Positions 15,564 through 26,750 of a DNA stretch of 64,000 nt are shown piece by piece. The position numbers and the translations under genes were made by a program. Source of the DNA: Sphingobium sp. EP60837 (GTDB lineage: Bacteria; Pseudomonadota; Alphaproteobacteria; Sphingomonadales; Sphingomonadaceae). Within the stretch, counting starts at the first letter, position 1; every line of letters starts with the position of its first letter. The stretch covers positions 2,543,501 to 2,607,500 of the forward strand of contig NZ_CP015986.1 in assembly GCF_001658005.1 (NCBI RefSeq), read 5' to 3'. Under the pieces are notes generated by a model that was given only the letters and a program-made list of their open reading frames with translations, was not told the DNA's origin and ran no database searches.

Positions 15564-17018
15564 TTAATCCTTCGAAGCGATGGTGGCCGCAGGGGCAGCC
15601 ATGGGGTCCAGTCGGCGGCTCGACGCCTCGATCTTCTGGGCGAGCAGCTTGTCCCAGCCATAGGGGTCGGAACGGAAATTCATCGTGCCGTTGCTGCTGG
15701 AAAAAGCGGTCCAGTAAAGCAGATAGACTGCCACTTCCTTGGGCAACTGCACACGCTGCGTCTTGCCGGTATCGATCAGCGACTGCACTTGGCCCGACAG
15801 CTTCGGGTCGTCCTGCAGCATCAGTTCGGCCAACGGCACCGGCTTTTCGAGACGGATGCAGCCATGGCTGGCGAGCCGGTCGTAGCTCGAAAATTTCGCG
15901 CGGGCAGGCGTGTCGTGCAGATAGACGGCGAAGGGATTGTTGAAGTCGAACTTCAACCGCCCGAGCGCGCTGCTTGGCCCGGCGGGTTGCACGATCCGCT
16001 CGCCGGTTTCCAGGGTGCCGACGATCTTGTATCCCTGCCGCAGCAGGGCGGTCCGGCCCTTGGGCCACAGTTCCTTCTTCGCGATGGAGGAGGGGACGTT
16101 CCACGGCGGATTGACGACGATCGAATGGATGCTGGATGTCAGCATCGGCGTCGCATTGTCGGGGGCCCCCGTTACCGCCCGCATCGACGTAACCGGCTGG
16201 TCGCCTTCGAACACGGTGAGGACGGCGGCGGCGATGTTCACCTGCACGCGATTGACCGGCAACTGACGCGGCATCCAGCGCCACCGCTCCATATTCGCCA
16301 TGATCGCGCCGATGCGATCCTCAACCGGAACATTCAGCTCCTTCAGCGTCCGCGCGTCGAGCAGGCCGGTAGGATTGAGCCCGTAGCGGCGCTGCGCCCG
16401 CTGCAGGGCATCCACCAGCTTCTCGCCGGGCTGGACGGTCTTATCCTCGATGGCGAGCCGCTTGCGGACCGCGTCGGGCGCCGACTTCGCCGTCAGCACG
16501 GGCCAGCCGCCAGCATCGCGTATCCGCTCATAATTGGAGAGGCCACGGCGCAGACCGTCATAGCCCGAATAGGGCGGCGTCAGACCAGCGGCCCATTGCG
16601 GCAGGCGATCTTCGGCGATCGCGCGGGCAAGGCCGGGGCGGGGATCGAAGGCAGCGGGTCGCAGCGCCCAGATGTTGAGGAAGTCGGCGGTATCGACCCG
16701 CCCGGTGCTGAGCGCCTTGGCCCTGTCCAGCACGGCGGAGATCAGCGCGTCGCTGGCAAGTGAGCTCGTCGCCTTGCTGCGCGCCATCAGCCCCTGTTCC
16801 GCGCCGCCCTTCAGCCAATTGTTGAGCCAGACCTGCTGTGCAGCCGATGGCGTTGGGATCGGCACCGGCGGCGGCGTAACCAAGGCCGGGGGCGCGATCA
16901 CCGGCGGCGCGGGCGCGGGCAAGGTCGGCGCGACGGCGGGTGGCTGTGCCAAAGCTGGCGCGGCGGCAAGGCCGAGCAGGGGAGCGACGCAGAAACGGAT
17001 CAAATCGGGACGGTTCAT
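15564..17018 (-). CDS. L,D-transpeptidase, YcbB/LdtD type, periplasmic
   Basis: The 484-residue product has a signal peptide (MNRPDLIRFCVAPLLGLAAAPALA) and a Pro/Val-rich linker. A peptidoglycan-binding region around KLVDALQRAQRRYGLNPTG and the YkuD catalytic domain follow, with SHGCIRLEKP near the C-terminus carrying the catalytic Cys. This enzyme class makes 3-3 cross-links between diaminopimelate residues of peptidoglycan. The ATG at 17018 is the start consistent with the signal peptide; upstream sequence in the same frame is noncoding in character. It faces the divergent deacetylase gene across 54 bases. Confidence 0.9.
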   Translation of the reverse strand: MNRPDLIRFCVAPLLGLAAAPALAQPPAVAPTLPAPAPPVIAPPALVTPPPVPIPTPSAAQQVWLNNWLKGGAEQGLMARSKATSSLASDALISAVLDRAKALSTGRVDTADFLNIWALRPAAFDPRPGLARAIAEDRLPQWAAGLTPPYSGYDGLRRGLSNYERIRDAGGWPVLTAKSAPDAVRKRLAIEDKTVQPGEKLVDALQRAQRRYGLNPTGLLDARTLKELNVPVEDRIGAIMANMERWRWMPRQLPVNRVQVNIAAAVLTVFEGDQPVTSMRAVTGAPDNATPMLTSSIHSIVVNPPWNVPSSIAKKELWPKGRTALLRQGYKIVGTLETGERIVQPAGPSSALGRLKFDFNNPFAVYLHDTPARAKFSSYDRLASHGCIRLEKPVPLAELMLQDDPKLSGQVQSLIDTGKTQRVQLPKEVAVYLLYWTAFSSSNGTMNFRSDPYGWDKLLAQKIEASSRRLDPMAAPAATIASKD

Positions 17019-17072
17019 GCTGGACCAGATAGCGCAAAGCCCCCATCGTTCAAACTTCCATAGCGGAAAAAG

Positions 17073-17981
17073 ATGATGCTCCATGTCGTTCACCATCCTG
17101 CCTATGTCTCTCCCGCCACAGCGGGGAGCCGCTTTCGCTTCGATAAATATGGGCTTGTTATGGAAGCGCTTAAGGTAAGCGGAGCCCCCTTTACCGTACA
17201 TGAACCCGTAACGATCCCGCGCCACTGGATCGAGGCGGTACACGATCCCGCCTATGTGGAGGAGGTCGCGGCGCTGAGCGTCCCGGTTGAAAAGGAGCGG
17301 CGGATCGGCTTTCCCGTAACCGACCGGATCATGCGGCGGTCGATGCTGTCGCCCGGAGGCACCTGGACAGCGGCGAAACTGGCGATGGCCCATGGCTATG
17401 CGGCCAACGCAGCGGGCGGCAGTCACCATGCGCTATATGACAGCGGGGCAGGCTATTGTGTGTTCAATGACTTGGCCATCGCGGCGAATCGATTGATCGC
17501 GGAAGGAGACGCGCGCCGCATCCTGATCCTGGACTTGGACGTCCATCAGGGCGACGGCACCGCCCGGTTGATGGCTGGCCGGGAGGATGTGTTCACCTTG
17601 TCGATCCATGCGGAAAAGAATTTCCCGGCTCGCAAGGCGCGATCGTCGCTGGACGTCGAATTGGCTGATGGTGCTGGCGATCAGGATTATATGGCGGCCT
17701 TGATGGAGGTGCTGCCCCATACGCTCGACGCCTTCGAGCCCGACCTTGTCCTCTATCAGGCAGGCGTTGATCCCCATGCGGAAGATAAGCTCGGCCGTCT
17801 CGCGCTGAGCGATGCCGGCTTGGCGGCGCGGGATCGCGCCGTGATGCGGGAAGCGCGGCGGCGCGGCATCCCGCTCGCCAGTACCATGGGTGGCGGCTAT
17901 GGCGAGGATCGGATGGCAGTGGCGCGGCGCCACGCCGCCTGCATGATCCGGCTGGCGGCGGAGGCAATGCGCCGCGATTAG
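17073..17981 (+). CDS. Histone deacetylase superfamily (AcuC/acetylpolyamine type) amidohydrolase
   Basis: The 302-residue protein has the family's zinc and active-site motifs: [19 protein letters not shown] at about 113-131, [11 protein letters not shown] at about 150-160, and the Asp/Gly loop in [13 protein letters not shown]. Bacterial members remove acetyl groups from lysines or polyamines. It is divergent from the transpeptidase gene and its stop overlaps the minus-strand 190-aa gene by four bases in convergent orientation. The exact substrate is not determinable. Confidence 0.88.
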   Translation: MMLHVVHHPAYVSPATAGSRFRFDKYGLVMEALKVSGAPFTVHEPVTIPRHWIEAVHDPAYVEEVAALSVPVEKERRIGFPVTDRIMRRSMLSPGGTWTAAKLAMAHGYAANAAGGSHHALYDSGAGYCVFNDLAIAANRLIAEGDARRILILDLDVHQGDGTARLMAGREDVFTLSIHAEKNFPARKARSSLDVELADGAGDQDYMAALMEVLPHTLDAFEPDLVLYQAGVDPHAEDKLGRLALSDAGLAARDRAVMREARRRGIPLASTMGGGYGEDRMAVARRHAACMIRLAAEAMRRD

Positions 17982-18550
17982 TGCAGCGTCCCAGCGTCGG
18001 TGGTCGCGACCACCCCGCTCTCCATGAGCTTCGCCGCGATCACGCCCGCTGCGGCCAGCGCGATGAAATCGCTGAAGGCAAGGTAAAGGATATAGCCCCA
18101 AGGCGCGTGGCTGAGCACCGCCTGGGCCACGTCCAGCCACAAGACTGCCGCCAAGGCGAAGAGGATCGCAATCCGCGAGCGGTCACCAAAATCCGTGGCC
18201 GTAAACCGCAGGGCGAAGGCGATCACCATGCCGACCACCAGCGCCAAGATCAGACCGCCGATAAGCGCAGCGCTATCGGTGACGGGAAATCCACTGACAT
18301 TGTAGAAGATCGTCGCAACCGGACCCTTGCCATAGAGGATTGTACCCTGCGCGCTGGCAGGATCGGGCACCACATAGACGCCGGTGCCCGTCTGTGTTAG
18401 CGCTTGCGCCATTGCGGCCTGTAAATTGGCGCTTGGCGCCTCGCCCGCGCGGTGGAATGCAAGGGCGCTGAGCGGCGTTCCCCAGAAAATAAAGCGGACC
18501 ACAAACAGCGCAAAGCCGCCCAAAAGCCCGCCGCCGACCGTCCTTATCAT
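17978..18550 (-). CDS. Hypothetical membrane protein, 190 aa
   Basis: Hydrophobic segments occur at the N-terminus ([19 protein letters not shown]), in the middle ([21 protein letters not shown]) and twice near the end ([38 protein letters not shown]), with a soluble loop of about 70 residues after the first one. I do not recognise the family. It lies 67 bases downstream of hisE on the same strand and might be co-transcribed with the his operon. Its stop overlaps the convergent deacetylase stop. Confidence 0.7.
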   Translation of the reverse strand: MIRTVGGGLLGGFALFVVRFIFWGTPLSALAFHRAGEAPSANLQAAMAQALTQTGTGVYVVPDPASAQGTILYGKGPVATIFYNVSGFPVTDSAALIGGLILALVVGMVIAFALRFTATDFGDRSRIAILFALAAVLWLDVAQAVLSHAPWGYILYLAFSDFIALAAAGVIAAKLMESGVVATTDAGTLH

Positions 18551-18617
18551 ACGCCCTCCTGTCCCTGTTTGCGCTGGGTGCGAACAGGAAACGCGGGCGG
18601 GCTTTCCGGTGGCGGAA

Positions 18618-18938
18618 CTAATCCGGCGGACGCGAAGCTTTCTCGGCGATGCCGGACACGCCTTCGCGGCGGTCGAGTTCGTCCAGCACAGCGTCGAGCG
18701 GGATGCCCATGTCGCCTAGCAGGATGAGCAGGTGGAAGAGCAGATCGGCGCTTTCGCCGATTGCGCCATCTTTGTCTGACGTCATGGCGGCAATGACGGT
18801 CTCCACCGCTTCTTCGCCAACCTTCTGTGCGATCTTGCCACGTCCGCGCGCGGTGAGCTTCGCCACATAGGATTGGGCGGGGTCAGCGGTCCGCCGCTGG
18901 CAGATGGTCTTTTCCAGGTCGAAGAGGGTCGATCGCAT
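18618..18938 (-). CDS. hisE: Phosphoribosyl-ATP pyrophosphatase
   Basis: HisE cleaves pyrophosphate from phosphoribosyl-ATP, the second step of histidine synthesis. The core shows DPAQSYVAKLTARGRGKIAQ and KVGEEAVETVIAA, then LLFHLLILLGDMG, all typical of the MazG-like helical fold. I set the start at the ATG at 18938 (MRSTLFDLEK); an ATG three codons earlier or a TTG at 18977 that overlaps the hisF stop are alternatives. It follows hisF at the end of the operon and is a stand-alone HisE, not fused to HisI. Confidence 0.9.
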   Translation of the reverse strand: MRSTLFDLEKTICQRRTADPAQSYVAKLTARGRGKIAQKVGEEAVETVIAAMTSDKDGAIGESADLLFHLLILLGDMGIPLDAVLDELDRREGVSGIAEKASRPPD

Positions 18939-18973
18939 GGGCCTCATCAAGCGCCCGGCGCGGGGCGCGTCAA

Positions 18974-19738
18974 TCAAAAGTTGCGGACGGGCACGCCTGC
19001 AGCGGCGAGCGCTTGATGCGCTTCGGCGACGGTATGCTGCCCGAAGTGGAAGATGGAGGCCGCCAGCACGGCACTCGCATGGCCTTCGATCACGCCTTCG
19101 ACCAGATGCTGGAGCGTGCCTACGCCCCCACTGGCGATGACCGGGACCGAGACTGCATCGGCGATGGTGCGAGTAAGGGCGAGGTCATAGCCCTGCTTGG
19201 TGCCGTCCCCATCCATGGAGGTGACGAGCAACTCTCCCGCACCCAGTCGCGCGAGCCTCACCGCATGTTCCACAGCGTCTATGCCGGTCGGCTTGCGGCC
19301 GCCATGGGTGAATATCTCCCAGCGATCTTCGCCCACGCGGCGTGCATCCACGGAGCCGACAACGCACTGACTGCCGAAGCGGTCCGCGATGTCGGCCACC
19401 ACTTCGGGTCGCGCGACAGCGGCGCTGTTGACCGCCACCTTGTCCGCCCCTGCAAGCAGCAGCGCCCGCGCGTCCTCCGGGCTGCGTACGCCGCCGCCCA
19501 CGGTCACCGGCATGAAGCATACCTCGGCGGTCCGGCGCACCACATCCAATATGGTGCCGCGCTGCTCATGGCTGGCGGTGATATCGAGGAAGCAAAGCTC
19601 GTCCGCGCCCGCCGCGTCATAGACGCGCGCCTGTTCGACCGGATCGCCCGCATCGCGCAGATCGACGAAATTGACGCCCTTCACCACGCGGCCATTGGCG
19701 ACGTCCAGACAAGGGATGACGCGGGTGCAAACCGTCAT
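18974..19738 (-). CDS. hisF: Imidazole glycerol phosphate synthase cyclase subunit
   Basis: HisF is a TIM barrel that with HisH makes imidazole glycerol phosphate and AICAR. It starts [20 protein letters not shown] and has the paired Asp motifs LDITAS and SMDGDGT, plus VGSVDARR and IASGGVG, as expected. Its 254 residues match the family. It is separated from hisA by about 100 bases that hold an inverted repeat, so an operon with readthrough through the repeat is likely. Confidence 0.95.
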   Translation of the reverse strand: MTVCTRVIPCLDVANGRVVKGVNFVDLRDAGDPVEQARVYDAAGADELCFLDITASHEQRGTILDVVRRTAEVCFMPVTVGGGVRSPEDARALLLAGADKVAVNSAAVARPEVVADIADRFGSQCVVGSVDARRVGEDRWEIFTHGGRKPTGIDAVEHAVRLARLGAGELLVTSMDGDGTKQGYDLALTRTIADAVSVPVIASGGVGTLQHLVEGVIEGHASAVLAASIFHFGQHTVAEAHQALAAAGVPVRNF

Positions 19739-19755
19739 GCTTCGATCTTCCAACG

Positions 19756-19823
19756 TCCATTCGGTTCGAGCGAAGTCGGGGACCGCTGAGCGAGAGCTTC
19801 TCGACTTCGCTCGCAGCGGACGG
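19756..19823. repeat. Dispersed inverted repeat (family A) between hisF and hisA
   Basis: TCGGTTCGAGCGAAGTCGG faces CTTCTCGACTTCGCTCGCAG, whose end runs into GCGGACGG. It sits inside the his operon, where it could weaken readthrough or stabilise the upstream mRNA. Confidence 0.75.
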
Positions 19824-19841
19824 AATAGCGGAGAGCTTTTG

Positions 19842-20579
19842 TCATGCTGCGGCCTTCGCCACCGCCAGCGCTGCCTTCAGATCAAGCCGCCCATCATACA
19901 GCGCGCGACCAGTGATGACGCCTTCGATCCCTTCGTCGGCGTGGAGGCTGAGGATGCGGATATCGGCGATCCCCGCAACCCCCCCGCTGGCGATCACCGG
20001 AATGTTGGTCGAGCGGGCGAGGTCCACCGTCGCTTCGATATTGCAGCCCTTGAGCAGCCCGTCGCGGCCAACGTCAGTGAAGAGCAGGCTTGCGACGCCC
20101 GCATCTTCGAAACGGCGGGCAAGATCGGCAACCGGCATGTCGGACTTTTCGGCCCAGCCGTTCGTCGCGACGAAGCCGTCGCGCGCATCGACCGCCACGA
20201 CGATGCCGCCAGGGAAATCGCGCGCGGCGGCCTTCACGAACTCGGGGTCCTTGAGCGCGGCAGTGCCGATCACGATCCGCGACACGCCCAGGTCGAACCA
20301 GCGCTCGACCGCTTCACGATTGCGGATGCCGCCGCCCAACTGGACATGGCCGGGGAAGGCCTCGACGATCCGCTCGACCGCCTCGGCATTGACCGCGTGG
20401 CCCGCAAAGCTGCCGTCAAGATCAACGACATGGAGATGCTCGGCTCCTGCCTCGGCAAAGATCAGCGCCTGAGCGGCGGGATCGTCGCCATAAACGGTGG
20501 CGCGATTCATGTCGCCTTCGGCCAAGCGGACGACTTGGCCGCCTTTCAGGTCGATGGCGGGGAAGACGATCAGGGACAT
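19842..20579 (-). CDS. hisA: Phosphoribosylformimino-AICAR-P isomerase
   Basis: HisA isomerises ProFAR to PRFAR, the substrate of HisH/HisF. The 245-residue TIM barrel begins [20 protein letters not shown], with the catalytic Asp in PAIDLK; the second half has [10 protein letters not shown] with the second catalytic Asp and IASGGVAG. Length and motifs match well. It lies 25 bases after hisH in the operon order hisB-hisH-hisA-hisF-hisE. Confidence 0.95.
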   Translation of the reverse strand: MSLIVFPAIDLKGGQVVRLAEGDMNRATVYGDDPAAQALIFAEAGAEHLHVVDLDGSFAGHAVNAEAVERIVEAFPGHVQLGGGIRNREAVERWFDLGVSRIVIGTAALKDPEFVKAAARDFPGGIVVAVDARDGFVATNGWAEKSDMPVADLARRFEDAGVASLLFTDVGRDGLLKGCNIEATVDLARSTNIPVIASGGVAGIADIRILSLHADEGIEGVITGRALYDGRLDLKAALAVAKAAA

Positions 20580-20604
20580 CAGATATACCTAGCGGGGAGC
20601 GGGC

Positions 20605-21222
20605 TCACGGACGCCACTCCAGAAAACGGGACAGGAAGGAAAGGCCATAGGTCTGGCTCTTTTCCGGGTGAAACTGGCAGCCGATGATGGTGTCGCGCGC
20701 AACCGCGGCGACCAGCGGCCCGCCATGATCGGTGACCGCCGCGATATGGGCGGGATCGGCAGCTTCGAAATGATAGCTGTGCAAGAAATAGGCCTCGCCT
20801 GTCTCCAGCAAAGGGGGCGTTCCGTTCAGGCTTACCTTGTTCCAGCCCATATGCGGCACCTTGATCGCCGGATCGGTGGGCTCGATCAGCCGCACGGTGC
20901 CCGGGATCCAGCCAAGTCCCGCATGCCGCCCGAACTCCTCACCCGCATCGGCGAGCAGCTGCATCCCCACGCAGACGCCAAGGAAAGGTGTGCCACGCTG
21001 GCCCACCGCTTCATTCATCGCATCGATCATGCCGGGAATGGCGGAAAGCGCATCCATGCAGGCGCGAAAAGCGCCCACGCCAGGCAGCACGATGCGGTCC
21101 GCCCTCGCTACCACGGCAGGGTCGGCGGTAATGACGGCATCGCTCGCCCCAGCCTTGCGCAGGGCATTGTGGACCGAATGGAGGTTGCCTGCGCCGTAAT
21201 CGATGAGGGTGAGAGCGGTCAC
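20605..21222 (-). CDS. hisH: Imidazole glycerol phosphate synthase glutaminase subunit
   Basis: HisH supplies ammonia from glutamine to HisF. The protein begins [20 protein letters not shown] and carries the class I glutaminase nucleophile in [10 protein letters not shown] and the His-Glu pair in [10 protein letters not shown] chose the GTG at 21222: it overlaps the hisB stop as GTGA and has AAGGGG six bases upstream. That gives 205 residues, normal for HisH. A longer frame upstream would run inside hisB. Confidence 0.94.
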   Translation of the reverse strand: MTALTLIDYGAGNLHSVHNALRKAGASDAVITADPAVVARADRIVLPGVGAFRACMDALSAIPGMIDAMNEAVGQRGTPFLGVCVGMQLLADAGEEFGRHAGLGWIPGTVRLIEPTDPAIKVPHMGWNKVSLNGTPPLLETGEAYFLHSYHFEAADPAHIAAVTDHGGPLVAAVARDTIIGCQFHPEKSQTYGLSFLSRFLEWRP

Positions 21223-21806
21223 AGCATCCCCTTGGTGGATGGGATCGCGTCCGCCTTGCGCGGATCGATCTCCACCGCCTGGCGCAGCGCGCGGGCAAGG
21301 CCCTTGAAGCAGCTTTCGACAATATGGTGATTGTTGCTGCCGTAGAGATTTTCGACATGCAGCGTGATCCCGGCAGCCTGCGCGAAGCTGTGGAACCAAT
21401 GCTCGATCATCTCGGTATCCCACTCGCCGAGGCGCTGGACCGTGAAGTCCGCCTTGAACACCAGCCAGGGCCGTCCCGAAATGTCGAGCGACACCCGGCT
21501 CAGCGTCTCATCCATCGGCGAATAGACGCTGCCGTACCGGGTGATGCCGCGCTTGTCGCCCAGCGCCTTGGCCACCGCCTCGCCGATCGCGATCGCCGTG
21601 TCCTCGGTCGTATGATGTTGATCCACGTGCAGGTCGCCGACCGTCTTCACATCCATGTCGATCAGCGAGTGACGCGAAAGCTGCTCGATCATGTGATCGA
21701 GAAAGCCTATGCCGGTAGAAACGGTATAGACGCCAGTGCCGTCCAGGTTGACGGTCACGTCGATCTGCGTTTCCGCAGTGTTGCGGTGAATTTCGGCCGT
21801 GCGCAT
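21219..21806 (-). CDS. hisB: Imidazoleglycerol-phosphate dehydratase
   Basis: HisB (dehydratase-only form, 195 residues) converts imidazole glycerol phosphate to imidazole acetol phosphate. It shows [27 protein letters not shown] and [16 protein letters not shown], the paired metal-binding His motifs of the family. It is first in the his gene run, with a 97-base divergent region to sspB that probably carries both promoters. Its stop overlaps the hisH start. Confidence 0.95.
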   Translation of the reverse strand: MRTAEIHRNTAETQIDVTVNLDGTGVYTVSTGIGFLDHMIEQLSRHSLIDMDVKTVGDLHVDQHHTTEDTAIAIGEAVAKALGDKRGITRYGSVYSPMDETLSRVSLDISGRPWLVFKADFTVQRLGEWDTEMIEHWFHSFAQAAGITLHVENLYGSNNHHIVESCFKGLARALRQAVEIDPRKADAIPSTKGML

Positions 21807-21903
21807 GGCTGCGCCCTATACCGAAGTGGGTGCGGCATGCAATGTGGCGTTGCATGTGTGGGGCGCACTTGACCCGCCGCGCGGCGCCGTTAGGACATTG
21901 GGC

Positions 21904-22380
21904 ATGAGCGACGACTTGCCCGACAGCCTGATTCCCTACGACGAAATCGTGCAGGAGGCCTTGCGCGCCGTGGTCGGCCGCGTGCTGGGCGAAGTTGAGC
22001 GTTCCGGCGGTCTTCCGGGCACGCATCATTTCTATATCACCTTCAAGACTCAGGCGCCGGGAGTCGCGATCCCCAAGCAGTTGGTGGAACGATTCCCGGA
22101 CGAAATGACCATCGTGCTCCAGAATAAATTCTGGGACCTGAAGGTTGGCGGCGACGGGTTCGAGGTCAGCCTGACCTTCAATCAGGTAGCGGCGCACCTC
22201 GTCATCCCCTTCGCCGCGATCACGGCCTTCGTCGATCCCGCGGTGAATTTCGCGCTTCAGTTTCAGGTGCAGTCCGACGGATCGCCCGAACCGCACGAAG
22301 AAGCGGAAAATGACGCGCCGCAGGTCAAAAGCGAGGACGGCTCGAACGTCGTCACCGTGGATTTCGGCAAGAAGAAATAA
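21904..22380 (+). CDS. sspB: SspB-type ClpXP adaptor, alphaproteobacterial form
   Basis: The 158-residue protein matches the alphaproteobacterial SspB family: LIPYDEIVQEALRAVVGRVL, HHFYITFKTQAPGVAIP, DEMTIVLQNKFWDLKV and LTFNQVAAHLVIPFAAI. A flexible acidic tail ends in VVTVDFGKKK, the sort of C-terminal peptide that SspB uses to dock on ClpX. The adaptor delivers ssrA-tagged and other proteins to ClpXP. The ATG at 21904 fits the family start (SDDLPDSLIPYDEI). It is divergent from hisB. Confidence 0.88.
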   Translation: MSDDLPDSLIPYDEIVQEALRAVVGRVLGEVERSGGLPGTHHFYITFKTQAPGVAIPKQLVERFPDEMTIVLQNKFWDLKVGGDGFEVSLTFNQVAAHLVIPFAAITAFVDPAVNFALQFQVQSDGSPEPHEEAENDAPQVKSEDGSNVVTVDFGKKK

Positions 22381-22446
22381 AGGCTGGCGAATAGCCGGAT
22401 CACCTCCCAAATTGGCTTCCAACCTCACCGCGCTGGGAGCCGTTGC

Positions 22447-23829
<1,383 letters not shown>

Positions 23830-23869
23830 ACTGGCGGAACCGCCGCTTCTGCAATACATTGAGGGCAGT

Positions 23870-24217
23870 ATGAAGAAGATCGCTTCCAAACAGCCGCTTG
23901 TCACCATCCGCCCGCCGCGCAAGGCTGGCCTGCTGCGAAAGACGGCGCGTCTGGGCGCGGCGGTGGTCGCGGCACGCGTGGCGGCGGCGACGGGCAAGAA
24001 GGGCGTCGTCGGCCTGGTCGCCGGTATCGGCGCAAAGCGTCTGATCATGCGACACCCGCTGGGCGCACTGTTCGTGACGGGAGCCTATCTCGCGGGCAAG
24101 GCGTATGAAACCAAGCGGGATCTGGACAGCAAGCGGGGCACCAAGGCGCTGCCTGACCTCAGCGGCGAGCCGGTGCCGATCGGACAGGCGCGAAAGACCC
24201 GCGCGTCCAAGCCCTAA
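23870..24217 (+). CDS. Conserved hypothetical basic protein, 115 aa
   Basis: The product starts [19 protein letters not shown] and has an Ala/Gly/Val-rich mildly hydrophobic middle ([20 protein letters not shown], then [18 protein letters not shown]) and a polar tail. It may be loosely membrane-associated. A GAGG Shine-Dalgarno lies before the ATG at 23870. It is 40 bases downstream of fumC and its stop overlaps the convergent DUF2585 gene. No function can be assigned. Confidence 0.65.
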   Translation: MKKIASKQPLVTIRPPRKAGLLRKTARLGAAVVAARVAAATGKKGVVGLVAGIGAKRLIMRHPLGALFVTGAYLAGKAYETKRDLDSKRGTKALPDLSGEPVPIGQARKTRASKP

Positions 24218-24783
24218 AGCGCCGACTGCCAAAGCTTCACCGCATCAATCGGCCAGGCGAGCATCAGCACATTAAGCGTCAGGTTGTCGCGGATCACGGC
24301 GAGCGCGATCAGTTCCAGCGCGATCCCCGCGCAGACCGTCACCCATACCGGCGCACGGGCGGCAAACAGGAAGCCCAGCGTCATCATGCCAATGTCGCTC
24401 ATCGAATTCAGGATGCTGTCGCCGCTATAGCCCAGTGCAATGGTCGCCGCGCGATAGCGATCGATAATGATTGGCGAATTTTCCAATATCTCCCACACGC
24501 ATTCGACGAGAACGGCGAGGGCCAGGCGCGGGCCGATCGGTTGCCGCCGCATCACCGCCCGCGCTGCCGCGTAGAAGAGGAAGCCGTGGATCACATGGCT
24601 CAGGCTGTACCAGTCCGCGATATGCTGGCTGTTGCCGCTGTCGAGCGCACCATGCCACATTTCGACATAGCCGCAGGTGCAGATGGGCGGCCGCGCCATC
24701 AGGAACAGCAGCGCGCAGGTTAGCAGGGCGATGACCCCAGCCGTTAGAAAACCCCGCCGGTTGCGGATAGCCTTGCGTCTCAA
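24214..24783 (-). CDS. DUF2585 (UPF0314-like) membrane protein
   Basis: The protein has four to five hydrophobic segments with family-like motifs: [15 protein letters not shown] after the first helix, [28 protein letters not shown] and [15 protein letters not shown]. These match the DUF2585 family of unknown function. I chose the TTG at 24783, which has AGGGGG eight bases upstream and gives 189 residues; an in-frame ATG at 24843 would overlap the gmk start codon on the other strand and is less likely. It is divergent from gmk. Confidence 0.82.
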   Translation of the reverse strand: MRRKAIRNRRGFLTAGVIALLTCALLFLMARPPICTCGYVEMWHGALDSGNSQHIADWYSLSHVIHGFLFYAAARAVMRRQPIGPRLALAVLVECVWEILENSPIIIDRYRAATIALGYSGDSILNSMSDIGMMTLGFLFAARAPVWVTVCAGIALELIALAVIRDNLTLNVLMLAWPIDAVKLWQSAL

Positions 24784-24841
24784 AAGATCGTCCCCCTGCG
24801 CGGCCTCTTGCCAAATGCTTTCCACGGCGTCACTAGCGGCC

Positions 24842-25507
24842 ATGGCCGACAGCATCCCTATCGAGGCGCCCGATTTCAAGCGGCGTGGCGTGCTCTTCGT
24901 TCTTTCCTCGCCATCTGGCGCGGGCAAATCCACCATTGCGCGAAAGCTTCTGGCCGCAGAGCCGGACCTTGCCATGTCCGTGTCCGCGACGACGCGGCCG
25001 ATGCGGCCGGGCGAGGTTGAGGGCAAGGATTATCATTTCGTCGATCTGGAAGAGTTTCGCCGGATGACGGCGGATCATGAATTCCTCGAATGGGCGCATG
25101 TGTTCGGCCAACGCTATGGCACCCCCCGTGCGCCCGTCGAAGCGATGCTGAAGAGCGGCCGCGACGTACTGTTCGACATCGATTGGCAGGGCGCGCAGCA
25201 ACTGCATCAGATCGCCGGTGGCGACGTTGTGCGGGTGTTCATCCTGCCGCCCTCAATGGAGGAATTGGAACGACGCCTGCGCGGCCGCGCCACGGACAGC
25301 GAGGAAGTGATCGAAGGCCGCATGTCGCGGGCCGCCAATGAAATCGCGCACTGGGACGGCTATGACTATGTGCTGTGCAATGTCGATGCGGAGGATTGTT
25401 TCCAGCGCGTGCAGACGATCCTGCACGCCGAACGCATGAAGCGCAGCCGTCAGACCGGCCTTATCGGCTTCATCCGCAGGCTAAGCCGCTATCATCAGGA
25501 AGATTGA
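24842..25507 (+). CDS. gmk: Guanylate kinase
   Basis: Gmk phosphorylates GMP to GDP. The 221-residue protein has a P-loop in [16 protein letters not shown] at about residues 20-35, the GMP-binding region [20 protein letters not shown], then [11 protein letters not shown]. The ATG at 24842 begins [20 protein letters not shown]; a longer frame upstream would run into the divergent membrane protein. The C-terminal [10 protein letters not shown] is typical of alphaproteobacterial Gmk. Confidence 0.93.
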   Translation: MADSIPIEAPDFKRRGVLFVLSSPSGAGKSTIARKLLAAEPDLAMSVSATTRPMRPGEVEGKDYHFVDLEEFRRMTADHEFLEWAHVFGQRYGTPRAPVEAMLKSGRDVLFDIDWQGAQQLHQIAGGDVVRVFILPPSMEELERRLRGRATDSEEVIEGRMSRAANEIAHWDGYDYVLCNVDAEDCFQRVQTILHAERMKRSRQTGLIGFIRRLSRYHQED

Positions 25508-25530
25508 GGCCGCCTGATTTCCTTCCGTCC

Positions 25531-25607
25531 CCCGTTCGTTTCGAGCGCAGTCGAGAAACGGATAACGCTGGATCGACAAGCCGTTCGCCCTGAGCGTATC
25601 GAAGGAT
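25531..25607. repeat. Two direct copies of repeat family A downstream of gmk
   Basis: CCGTTCGTTTCGAGCGCAGT and CCGTTCGCCCTGAGCGTATC occur in the same orientation about 50 bases apart between gmk and the convergent methyltransferase. The second unit is the 'CCCTGAGCnnnTCGAAGG' variant of the repeat. Confidence 0.7.
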
Positions 25608-25685
25608 TCCACTTCTTCGGAATTACGGGACGGCTCCAACACGCTCAGCCGGAGCGGATTGGATGGTCTTGAACGAGGTCAAGCG

Positions 25686-26750
25686 CTATTCAAATCCCGC
25701 AGGGTCCGCCCATTCCGGGTGCACCCAGGCCATCGCCTTGAACAGCGTGCCCATTGCGTCATCCGCAGTCAGCCGGACGCGCGCGGCCTCTACCTCCGCC
25801 GCCCGCGCGGGCGCCGTACGCGCCAGCTGATCGGCCCGGGCGTCGATGCCCAGCTGGCGCAGGAATGCGCCTTGGCCTACGGGGCCAAGCACTCTTAGCC
25901 CCGCCTGCCGCGCCATATTGCCGATCATGGTGAAATCGACATGGGTCGTCAGGTCGCTCTCGCCGGGGTCTTGAAACGGATCGGCGAACTGATGTCCTCG
26001 CACCGCCTGCAGCGTATCGCCGACCGCCGGGCCTTCATAGCCATAGTCGATGATGATCGCGGCGCCCCCCTGCCGGGCGATGCGCTGGGCAAGGTCGAGC
26101 GCGATGGCGGTTCCGGCCAGGGGCATCTCCAAAATCGCTCCGTCCGGCGCATCGGCCGCTATGGCGGGAATACCCGATTCGACGCGGCGGTAGCCCGGCA
26201 TCGCTTCGAATCGGCCGGGCTGAGCCTCATCGGTCCGCACTACCCGTTCCCGCCATTCGGCATCGCTGCGCACGATCTGGCGCACGGGCAGCGCGTCGAA
26301 AAACTCATTGGCTACGACCAGCAGCGGGGCATTTTCCGGCAGGGTCCCGACCGCCTCATGGTGAGAAACCATCGGCAGCGCCAACCGCTGCCGCTCGCGC
26401 AGAGTAGGGCTGGTCTCGACGAAATGGGGCGGAGGGGTGAAGCCTATGTTTCCCATCGCGCGCAACGCATCGGATGCGAGCGTGCCGCGTCCCGGTCCCA
26501 GCTCGACATAAAGCGCATGCGGCCGGCCGCCCGACCGCATCCAAACATCGGCAAGGCACAGGCCGATCAGTTCGCCGAACATCTGGCTGATTTCAGGCGC
26601 GGTGGTGAAATCGCCCGCGGTCCCCAGCGGGTCGCGGGTGCCATAATAATGCTGGTTCGCCTCGGCCATATAGTGGGCGACCGAAATGGGCCCGCCCGCG
26701 TCAATCTGGCGGGCGAGGCGCTCCGCCAGCGTCAGCGGTTCAGCTGACAC
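25686..26750 (-). CDS. SAM-dependent methyltransferase, MidA/NDUFAF7 family
   Basis: The protein begins [22 protein letters not shown] and carries [35 protein letters not shown] (SAM-binding loop) and [17 protein letters not shown], the signature blocks of the MidA/NDUFAF7 family. The mitochondrial member methylates an arginine on complex I subunit NDUFS2, and a similar role here is plausible. The start is uncertain: a GTG at 26750 gives about 354 residues; another GTG at 26783 has AAGGG five bases upstream and adds 11 residues. Both overlap the end of lgt, so the genes are coupled. Confidence 0.87.
   Translation of the reverse strand: MSAEPLTLAERLARQIDAGGPISVAHYMAEANQHYYGTRDPLGTAGDFTTAPEISQMFGELIGLCLADVWMRSGGRPHALYVELGPGRGTLASDALRAMGNIGFTPPPHFVETSPTLRERQRLALPMVSHHEAVGTLPENAPLLVVANEFFDALPVRQIVRSDAEWRERVVRTDEAQPGRFEAMPGYRRVESGIPAIAADAPDGAILEMPLAGTAIALDLAQRIARQGGAAIIIDYGYEGPAVGDTLQAVRGHQFADPFQDPGESDLTTHVDFTMIGNMARQAGLRVLGPVGQGAFLRQLGIDARADQLARTAPARAAEVEAARVRLTADDAMGTLFKAMAWVHPEWADPAGFE

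Noticed and set aside
15360..16763. Long plus-strand frame opposite the YcbB-type transpeptidase
   Set aside because: It lies over a clear transpeptidase with its catalytic Cys motif, has no ribosome site and no recognisable domain.
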